A stretch of DNA of 23,694 nt, taken from contig CAJWNW010000014.1 of NCBI GenBank assembly GCA_913044085.1, positions 1 through 23,694 of the forward strand, read 5' to 3'. The position numbers were made by a program, and so were the translations under genes. Within the stretch, counting starts at the first letter, position 1, and every line of letters begins with the position of its first letter. Below the pieces are notes generated by a model. It ran no database searches, was not told where the DNA came from, and saw nothing but the letters and a program-made list of their open reading frames with translations. Shown piece after piece: positions 1 to 5,628 of this stretch. This DNA comes from an uncultured Flavobacteriaceae bacterium. Its GTDB lineage: Bacteria > Bacteroidota > Bacteroidia > Flavobacteriales > Flavobacteriaceae.

Positions 1-999
1 AGCAAAAGGCTTTTCGTGAAATAAGACTTTGAAATGATGGCGTTCCGCTACTTTTTTCATTAAATCCATTAGTAATGAATTGTGATCTACGGCTAAATTG
101 GCTTCTTCGTATATTGGAGCCAACTCAAATTGATTGGGAGCCACTTCATTGTGTCGTGTTTTTACAGGGATTCCCAGCAAAATAGACTCATTTTCTAAAT
201 CACGCATAAAATTAAGTGCCCTTGTTGGAATAGTTCCGAAATAGTGGTCGTCAAGTTGCTGTCCTTTGGCCGAGGAATGGCCTAACAACGTTCGGCCTGT
301 GAGTTCCAAATCCGGTCTTGCTGCAGCTAAGGATTTATCAATTAAAAAGTATTCTTGCTCCCATCCTAAAGATGCAGATACTTTTTTAACATTTTTATCA
401 AAATAGCGGGCCACTGCGGTGGCAGCTGTATCAACTGCCTGCAAAGCCCTTAATAGAGGTGTTTTATAATCTAAAGCTTCCCCAGTATAGGCAACAAAAA
501 CAGTGGGGATACAAAGCGTTGTACCAAAAATAAAGGCTGGTGATGTTGGGTCCCAAGCTGTGTAACCCCGTGCTTCAAAAGTATTGCGTATACCGCCATT
601 TGGAAAAGAAGAGGCATCAGGCTCTTGTTGAACCAATTGATTACCATCAAAGTGTTCAATACCATGACCTCCATCAGACGTTTCAAAAAAAGCATCGTGT
701 TTTTCGGCTGTTGCCCCCGTCAAGGGCTGAAACCAATGGGTATAATGTGTAGCCCCTTTTGAGATTGCCCATTCTTTCATCGCCACTGCTATTTGATCGG
801 CAATATCCCGACCAATTGTTTGGTTTTTATCAATAGCAGTCAACAAATTTTTAAAAGATGCTTTGGGTAAATAAGTCTGCATGACTGAAAGTTTAAATAC
901 ATTGGCACCATAAATCGAAGAACGTATTGGTTCTTCATTTGCTATTTGTGGAGCCCTGTTCATAGAAGCCTTTAGCGCATCAAATCTTAAAGTAGACAT
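1..999 (-). CDS. glnN: Glutamine synthetase type III, N-terminal part (cut by left edge)
   Basis: ATP-dependent ligation of ammonium to glutamate in the cytoplasm, by the large dodecameric GSIII family. The reading frame is open from the ATG at 997-999 to base 1 (333 codons), so the gene runs off the left edge; full GSIII proteins are about 700-730 residues, so roughly half is present. Visible family marks are the N-terminal stretch RSSIYGANVFKLSVMQTYL, SLGWEQEYFLID (metal-binding glutamates of the catalytic domain) and RHNEVAPNQFELAPIYEE, a GSIII signature. The start is supported by a TAnnTTTG element 25 bases upstream on the same strand. It is divergent from a second, unrelated glutamine synthetase (GSII) across 256 bases, which suggests shared nitrogen control. 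No frameshift is seen. Family identity is certain; the C-terminus cannot be judged. Confidence 0.95.
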   Translation of the reverse strand, partial: MSTLRFDALKASMNRAPQIANEEPIRSSIYGANVFKLSVMQTYLPKASFKNLLTAIDKNQTIGRDIADQIAVAMKEWAISKGATHYTHWFQPLTGATAEKHDAFFETSDGGHGIEHFDGNQLVQQEPDASSFPNGGIRNTFEARGYTAWDPTSPAFIFGTTLCIPTVFVAYTGEALDYKTPLLRALQAVDTAATAVARYFDKNVKKVSASLGWEQEYFLIDKSLAAARPDLELTGRTLLGHSSAKGQQLDDHYFGTIPTRALNFMRDLENESILLGIPVKTRHNEVAPNQFELAPIYEEANLAVDHNSLLMDLMKKVAERHHFKVLFHEKPFA

Positions 1000-1023
1000 T
1001 ATTAGAGGTTTTTAAGTTTATAA

Positions 1024-1031
1024 CAAATTTA
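1024..1031 (-). promoter_or_regulatory. Candidate -7 element of the glnN promoter
   Basis: On the minus strand the bases read TAAATTTG, a full match to the Bacteroidota -7 consensus TAnnTTTG, ending 25 bases before the glnN ATG. No TTG lies at the expected 17-23 base spacing upstream (the nearest, rc of CAA at 1061-1063, is 29 away), so the -33 part is weak or factor-dependent. In such AT-rich DNA a chance match is possible. Confidence 0.4.
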
Positions 1032-1118
1032 AAATTAAAGCAGTATAAATTTTGTTGGTTCAAGAGATTTTATTAACAATTAATTGAAATATAATATCAT
1101 ATTTTATAAATAATTCTA

Positions 1119-1146
1119 TTTGACCCCCAAAAAAATAGGGTATAAA
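1119..1146. promoter_or_regulatory. Imperfect inverted repeat between the two glutamine synthetase genes
   Basis: A dyad with half-sites TTTGACCC and GGGTATAAA is separated by 11 bases containing a run of seven A. The G/C blocks (ACCC at 1123-1126, GGGT at 1138-1141) stand out in an otherwise almost pure AT spacer. It lies midway between the divergent glnN and GSII starts, about 65 bases upstream of the GSII -7 element and 90 bases upstream of the glnN one, where an activator or repressor serving both could bind. That it is an operator is inference; no binding protein is identified here. Confidence 0.3.
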
Positions 1147-1209
1147 CAAAAAAGATGTGCTTGTTAATAAAATAAGCCCCAATTTTATGAGCATAATGTA
1201 CCTTATTAT

Positions 1210-1217
1210 TATATTTG
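1210..1217 (+). promoter_or_regulatory. Candidate -7 element of the GSII promoter
   Basis: TATATTTG matches the Bacteroidota consensus TAnnTTTG and ends 38 bases before the GSII ATG, giving a 5' UTR of about 30 bases. No good TTG is present at -33; the region instead has a TTTTATG stretch. A promoter with a poor -33 and an upstream dyad would fit an activated promoter, but this is inference. Confidence 0.45.
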
Positions 1218-1255
1218 AAATCATCATTACTATTAATTAAATTAATTACAAAATT

Positions 1256-2272
1256 ATGTCAAAATCAAAATTAGAATACATTTGGTTAGATGGGTACTCC
1301 CCAACTCAAAATATGAGAAGTAAAACCAAAGTTGAAGAAAATTTTAGTGGAAAACTAGAAGATTGCCCTATTTGGTCATTTGATGGCTCATCGACGAGAC
1401 AAGCAGAAGGTGGATCTTCTGATTGTTTACTTAAACCTGTAGCTATTTATCCGGATCCAGCAAGAAGAGATGGGTACTTAGTGATGACCGAAGTATTAAA
1501 CGCCGATGGTACGCCGCATGAGTCAAACGGAAGAGCTACGATTGATGATAAAGATGAAGATTTCTGGTTTGGATTTGAACAAGAATATTTTTTAATGGAT
1601 ACCAAAACACAGCTTCCTCTTGGATTCCCCGTTGGTGGCTATCCAGCACCACAAGGAATGTACTACTGCTCTGTTGGTGGAAAAAATACGCATGGCAGGC
1701 AGCTTGTTGAAGAGCATGCGAATTTATGTATTGATGCTGGACTGAACTTTGAAGGCATCAACCAAGAAGTAGCTTCAGGACAATGGGAGTTCCAATTGTT
1801 TGCCAAAGGTGCTCAAAAAGCAGGTGACGAAATTTGGGTAGCACGATACCTCCTCGATCGTTTGACTGAGAAATATGGTTACTATATTGATTACCACCCA
1901 AAGCCACTTGGTAAAGATATGGATTGGAATGGGTCCGGAATGCATGCCAACTTCTCTAACACAACCCTAAGAACTTGTGGTTCTCAAGAAGTTTATGAGA
2001 AAATTTGTGAGTCATTTAGACCAGTTGTTAAAGAACACATCGCTGTTTATGGAGAATTTAACGACCAGCGTTTGACCGGATTACACGAAACAGCATCAAT
2101 TAATGATTTTTCTTATGGAATTTCAGACCGTGGCGCATCCATAAGAATTCCAATAATCACTGTAGAAAAAGGATGGAAAGGATGGCTAGAAGACAGGCGT
2201 CCTGCTTCTAACGGAGATCCTTACAAAATTGCAGCACGTATCATAAAAACAGTAAAATCTGCAGACGTGTAG
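1256..2272 (+). CDS. glnII: Glutamine synthetase, type II (eukaryote-like, short form)
   Basis: Cytoplasmic glutamine synthetase of the GSII family, which assimilates ammonium with glutamate and ATP. The 338-residue protein has the N-terminal beta-grasp domain (LEYIWLDGYSPTQNMRSKTK near residue 6, PIWSFDGSSTRQAEGGSSD near 38-56) and the catalytic domain with FGFEQEYFLMD near 105, NGSGMHANFS near 226 and GLHETASINDFSYGISDRGA near 275, the region of the glutamate-binding and latch residues. The length matches the 330-370 usual for GSII and is well below GSI (about 470) or GSIII (about 720). It is divergent from glnN and monocistronic: a strong hairpin follows the stop. GSII lacks the adenylylation loop of GSI, so control is probably transcriptional. 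Start chosen for the complete beta-grasp domain and the -7 element 38 bases upstream. Confidence 0.95.
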   Translation: MSKSKLEYIWLDGYSPTQNMRSKTKVEENFSGKLEDCPIWSFDGSSTRQAEGGSSDCLLKPVAIYPDPARRDGYLVMTEVLNADGTPHESNGRATIDDKDEDFWFGFEQEYFLMDTKTQLPLGFPVGGYPAPQGMYYCSVGGKNTHGRQLVEEHANLCIDAGLNFEGINQEVASGQWEFQLFAKGAQKAGDEIWVARYLLDRLTEKYGYYIDYHPKPLGKDMDWNGSGMHANFSNTTLRTCGSQEVYEKICESFRPVVKEHIAVYGEFNDQRLTGLHETASINDFSYGISDRGASIRIPIITVEKGWKGWLEDRRPASNGDPYKIAARIIKTVKSADV

Positions 2273-2293
2273 TTCACATATTTCAACAAAATT

Positions 2294-2326
2294 AAAAGCG
2301 GTTGTTAAACACAGCCGCTTTTTTTC
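2294..2326 (+). terminator. Rho-independent terminator after GSII
   Basis: A 12-bp stem (2294-2305 with 2311-2322, one G:T pair) with a 5-base loop TAAAC and GC core AGCGG/CCGCT is followed by a T run. It lies 21 bases after the GSII stop, in the convergent gap to hemL. The A run on the left arm means it could also work for the minus-strand hemL operon. Confidence 0.85.
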
Positions 2327-2395
2327 ATATTTCAGCGAGGATAGACACTAAATCATTCCCCTAAAAGCAAAATAAGACTTGTATTAGTCCTTAAA

Positions 2396-3682
2396 TCAAA
2401 GCGAACTCGCAACAGTTTCAGCCGCTGCAATTGTAAAATCTAGGTCTTCATAAGACAAGGCATCCGTAATGAACCAACTTTCAAAGGCACTAGGGGCAAT
2501 ATAAATTCCTGCATTCAGCATGCCATGAAAAAACTGTTTAAACCGCTCGTTGTTTCCAAGTGCTGCCGTTTTAAAGTCTGTTACAGGAGTTTCTGAAAAA
2601 TGAACCGAAATCATGGAACCTACACTATTGATACTATGAGGAATGTGATAGGATTTTAATGCTTTTGAAATTCCTTGATGTAAATAATTTGTTTTCATGG
2701 CCAACCTTTGATAAACATCGTCATCAGAATTTAAAGCCGTCAATAACGCATGGCCTGCTGCCATGGCCAAAGGATTTCCGCTCAAAGTTCCCGCTTGATA
2801 TACAGGCCCTTCGGGCGCTAAATGCTTCATAATTTCACCACTTGCTGCAAATGCACCAACAGGTAAACCTCCGCCAATAACTTTACCAAAACATACAATA
2901 TCGGCATAAATTCCGTACAAGGACTGAACCCCGCCTTTATCCAGCCGAAAACCAGTCATGACTTCGTCAAAAATAAGAACCGTATCATGGGTGTCACACA
3001 AAGCCCTTAAGCCCTCTAGAAACCCTGTCACTGGTGGAATACATCCCATATTGCCTGCGACCGGCTCCACAATGATCGCTGCAATTTCACCTGGATTCGC
3101 CTGGAAAATCTCTTTTACGGACTCCAAATTATTGTAGGTTGCTAAAAGCGTATCTTTCGCGGTCCCCTGGGTCACACCCGGACTGTTTGGGCTTCCAAAA
3201 GTGACCGCACCACTACCCGCTTGAATCAAAAATGAATCGGAATGGCCGTGGTAACAACCGGAAAATTTAATGATCTTTTCTCTACCGGAGTAACCCCTTG
3301 CCAATCGAACAGCACTCATACAAGCTTCTGTTCCGGAATTTACAAATCGAATTTTATCAATATTGGGAACCATTGAGATAGTCAGCTCTGCGATCTTGGT
3401 TTCGATTTTTGTAGGCATTCCAAAAGACGTTCCTTTCTTGGCTTTTTCAATAACTGCATCCACTACGGGCTTATAAGCATGTCCCAATATCATGGGGCCC
3501 CATGAGTTTATATAATCAATCAATCGATTACCATCAACATCGTAAAGATAAGCACCTTCAGCTTTGTCAACAAAAATAGGCGTACCACCGACAGCTTTAA
3601 AAGCTCTTACAGGGGAGTTTACGCCACCAGGAATAACGGCTTGCGCTTGTTTAAATAACTGACTGCTGCGTTGGTATTTCAT
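2396..3682 (-). CDS. hemL: Glutamate-1-semialdehyde 2,1-aminomutase
   Basis: PLP enzyme that converts glutamate-1-semialdehyde to 5-aminolevulinate, the last step of the C5 route to haem and other tetrapyrroles; cytoplasmic. The 428 residues match the family length. Seen in order: the N-terminal SxxLFxxAQxVIPGGVNSPVRAF block, NSGTEACMSAVRLARGYSGR (cofactor pocket), FSGCYHGHSDSFL, LIFDEVMTGFRL, and FGKVIGGGLPVGAFA, in which Lys267 should form the internal aldimine with PLP; then AGTLSGNPLAMAAG. Last gene of a minus-strand operon, 5 bases after the glucosaminidase stop; convergent with GSII. All catalytic motifs are intact, so it is expected to be functional. Confidence 0.97.
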   Translation of the reverse strand: MKYQRSSQLFKQAQAVIPGGVNSPVRAFKAVGGTPIFVDKAEGAYLYDVDGNRLIDYINSWGPMILGHAYKPVVDAVIEKAKKGTSFGMPTKIETKIAELTISMVPNIDKIRFVNSGTEACMSAVRLARGYSGREKIIKFSGCYHGHSDSFLIQAGSGAVTFGSPNSPGVTQGTAKDTLLATYNNLESVKEIFQANPGEIAAIIVEPVAGNMGCIPPVTGFLEGLRALCDTHDTVLIFDEVMTGFRLDKGGVQSLYGIYADIVCFGKVIGGGLPVGAFAASGEIMKHLAPEGPVYQAGTLSGNPLAMAAGHALLTALNSDDDVYQRLAMKTNYLHQGISKALKSYHIPHSINSVGSMISVHFSETPVTDFKTAALGNNERFKQFFHGMLNAGIYIAPSAFESWFITDALSYEDLDFTIAAAETVASSL

Positions 3683-3687
3683 GAGAT

Positions 3688-4473
3688 TTAGTTTGAAGTC
3701 AAGATAAGCGATTGTCCAATGCTTAATTCATTGGACTTTAGGTTGTTTAAAGATTTTAAATGCGCAACGGTGGTGTTGTAGCGTTTTGAAATTGAATACA
3801 ATGTATCCCCTTTTTGGACGGTGTAATATGTGGAAAGCTCAGCAGGTGCTTCAGTTATCTTTTTTTGTCTTTTTTTCTTGTCGAAAATATCATAGCGGTG
3901 TAATTTATAACGCTCAATCAGTTGAATTAACTTTTGAGGGTATTTTGGGTCCGTGGCATATCCTGCTTTTTTAAGCCCTTTGGCCCAGGCCTTATAATCC
4001 GTCGGTTTGTGTTTAAACAAGTTTGCATAACGTTTTCTGTCAACTAAAAACAAAGAATGGTCCCTATAGGATTGATTGGGGTCGTCATACTTTCTAAAAC
4101 ATTCCTGTTTGCGATCGTCATCGTGATAAATGCGAGCGCCATTCCAATTGTGGCATTTGATCCCGAAATGATTATTGGCCTCCCTAGCCAAACGGCCTCT
4201 ACCAGAACCAGACTCCAAAATCCCTTGTGCTAAAGTAATGCTGGCAGGAATACCATAAAGCTTCATTTCATGAATGGCTTCTGCCTTAAAAAAAGCAATG
4301 TATTGTTCTGTTGTATTATAGGACGGTTTGATCACCGTTGAGGGTGTCTCAGGGATTTCAGAATTTGGAATGGAAATCTTCCCACCATCCTTGTCCTTTT
4401 GGTTTGCCCTTTTTCTGGCCCCACAACTGGATAAAACAAAGCCTATTAAAATCAATACGATGATTCTTTTCAT
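3688..4473 (-). CDS. Secreted glucosaminidase lipoprotein with LysM domain
   Basis: A peptidoglycan hydrolase of the GH73/FlgJ-like glucosaminidase fold, expected to cleave the glycan backbone in the periplasm. The N-terminus is a lipoprotein signal (hydrophobic run, then LSSCGA, Cys17 as the lipidated residue). The catalytic domain spans about residues 50-195: GIPASITLAQGILESGSGRG (the Glu of LESGSG is the presumed acid), NNHFGIKCHNW, DDPNQSYRDHSLFL, YAWAKGLKKAGYATDPKYP-like block. A single LysM repeat near residues 215-259 (YYTVQKGDTLYSISKRYN) binds peptidoglycan. It overlaps the upstream gene by four bases (ATGA), so the two are translationally coupled, and hemL follows after 5 bases. It carries no flagellar association here; the role is probably cell-wall turnover or cell separation. 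Confidence 0.92.
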   Translation of the reverse strand: MKRIIVLILIGFVLSSCGARKRANQKDKDGGKISIPNSEIPETPSTVIKPSYNTTEQYIAFFKAEAIHEMKLYGIPASITLAQGILESGSGRGRLAREANNHFGIKCHNWNGARIYHDDDRKQECFRKYDDPNQSYRDHSLFLVDRKRYANLFKHKPTDYKAWAKGLKKAGYATDPKYPQKLIQLIERYKLHRYDIFDKKKRQKKITEAPAELSTYYTVQKGDTLYSISKRYNTTVAHLKSLNNLKSNELSIGQSLILTSN

Positions 4474-5360
4474 ACTATCAAATCTAAATTATTTTTTCGC
4501 AACTTTTGATTCATCCCTTCAATGCCTTGTAACCCACCAGTGTGGATGGCTAAAACCTTTTGAGACTTTGAAAACATGCCTTTATCCATCATATCAAAAA
4601 CACCAAATAGCATTTTTCCAGTGTAAATGGGATCCAATGGAATTTTAAATTCGCGCTTAAAACGGTTGATAAATTCAATCAAATTCAAATGCACTTTAGC
4701 ATAGCCTCCAAAATGATAGTCCTGACATAAATCCCAATTGGACTGCTTTGCAAATTTACAAATATCTTGCTTTAAAAAAGCCCCTTTTAGAGCTGGAAAT
4801 CCAATTATTTTTTGATGAGGCAGACTGGAATTGATTATACCTGACAGCGTTCCTCCGGTTCCTACAGCACAACAAATGACATCAAATTGTCGGTCTTCAT
4901 CCGTTAGAATCTCCTCACAGCCCTTAACGGCTAAGTGGTTGGTTCCTCCTTCGGGAATGATGTAATAATTGGGGTATTTACTTTCCAGTGAAGCAAGACA
5001 ATATTTTTCGGTTTTAAGCTTGTATTCAGTGCGGCTTATAAATTCCAGTTTCATACCACATTTTTGAGCATAACTCAAAGTTGGGTTAGATCCAATTTTG
5101 GTAGAAACTTCCATGCCTCTAATGACACCAATGGTAGGAATACCCAGTGTATATCCAGCAGCAGCCGTTGCAGCAATATGGTTTGAAAAGGCACCGCCAA
5201 AAGTCAAAACACCCTCATAATTCTCTTTTTTAAATTTGTCAAGATTGTATTTCAGTTTCCTGATTTTATTCCCTGAAACCGTAGGGTGAATTGCATATTC
5301 AGGCTTTAAAAAAATCTGAGAGTTCAACTTAATATTTTCAACAGAATTGAATTCTAGCAT
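4470..5360 (-). CDS. PLP-dependent ACC deaminase / D-cysteine desulfhydrase family protein
   Basis: Member of the fold-type II PLP family containing 1-aminocyclopropane-1-carboxylate deaminase and D-cysteine desulfhydrase. The PLP lysine is in the segment SGNKIRKLKYN (Lys32), followed by LTFGGAFSNHIAATAAAG, EGGTNHLAVKG and the phosphate-binding loop CAVGTGGTLSG, and near the C-terminus AIHTGGLQG. At 296 residues it is shorter than characterised ACC deaminases (about 335-340), with most loss at the N-terminus. Family members act on ACC, D-cysteine, L-cysteate or other small amino acids, and the motifs visible here do not choose between them. First gene of a three-gene unit with the glucosaminidase (4-base overlap) and hemL. 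Family certain, substrate unknown. Confidence 0.88.
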   Translation of the reverse strand: MLEFNSVENIKLNSQIFLKPEYAIHPTVSGNKIRKLKYNLDKFKKENYEGVLTFGGAFSNHIAATAAAGYTLGIPTIGVIRGMEVSTKIGSNPTLSYAQKCGMKLEFISRTEYKLKTEKYCLASLESKYPNYYIIPEGGTNHLAVKGCEEILTDEDRQFDVICCAVGTGGTLSGIINSSLPHQKIIGFPALKGAFLKQDICKFAKQSNWDLCQDYHFGGYAKVHLNLIEFINRFKREFKIPLDPIYTGKMLFGVFDMMDKGMFSKSQKVLAIHTGGLQGIEGMNQKLRKNNLDLIV

Positions 5361-5428
5361 TTATAACTCAATATGGTTTTAGAATTGTAAAAATAAAAAA
5401 CCTATAGCGATACAGACCTTATTTAGAG

Positions 5429-5462
5429 TTGTATTTTTTGTCTAGAAATTACTTTATATTTG
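5429..5462 (+). promoter_or_regulatory. hutU: Candidate promoter of the hutU leader transcript
   Basis: TATATTTG at 5455-5462 matches the -7 consensus TAnnTTTG. A TTG at 5429-5431 lies 23 bases upstream, at the outer limit of the usual -33 spacing; another at 5438-5440 is too close (14). Transcription would start near 5468, giving a leader of about 160 bases before hutU, much longer than the leaders inferred for surE (about 13) or mvaA (about 12) in this window. Confidence 0.5.
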
Positions 5463-5536
5463 TTTTAGTGAAACCCAACACCCCAAGAGAAACGGCGATT
5501 TTTACACAACACCATAGATTTTCCGTTTACCATGTA

Positions 5537-5623
5537 ATGCAATTAAAATGCGAATACTGTTGTAAAAACCATTGCTCGCACGGTACTTATGGTTACAATG
5601 CAAATGAAAATACCGAAAATTAG
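5537..5623 (+). CDS. Putative Cys/His-rich leader mini-ORF upstream of hutU
   Basis: A possible 28-residue peptide beginning ATG at 5537 and containing the cluster KCEYCCKNHCSH, i.e. C-x2-C-C-x2-H-C-x-H, a dense metal-binding-like pattern. The stop TAG (5621-5623) is 5 bases before the hutU ATG, close enough for translational coupling. The frame is open further upstream, through a GTG at 5468 that would give 51 residues with five His and four Cys and would sit at the predicted transcript start. No recognisable protein family and no Shine-Dalgarno. It may be a regulatory leader peptide, a small metal-binding protein, or simply non-coding leader RNA that happens to be open. Translation is unproven. 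Confidence 0.3.
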   Translation: MQLKCEYCCKNHCSHGTYGYNANENTEN

Positions 5624-5628
5624 TTCTT

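Noticed and set aside
471..752. Overlapping open frames on both strands in the first kilobase
   Set aside because: They are other-frame shadows of the GSIII gene, whose frame is open from base 999 to the edge and carries all family motifs.
1023..1255. Possible small RNA or tRNA in the glutamine synthetase spacer
   Set aside because: The spacer is nearly pure AT with no stable hairpin other than the short dyad reported, and no cloverleaf.
5429..5536. Extension of the hutU leader ORF back to TTG at 5429 (64 residues)
   Set aside because: The TTG overlaps the likely -33 region and lies upstream of the predicted transcript start, so it could not be translated from that promoter. GTG 5468 or ATG 5537 remain as possible starts.
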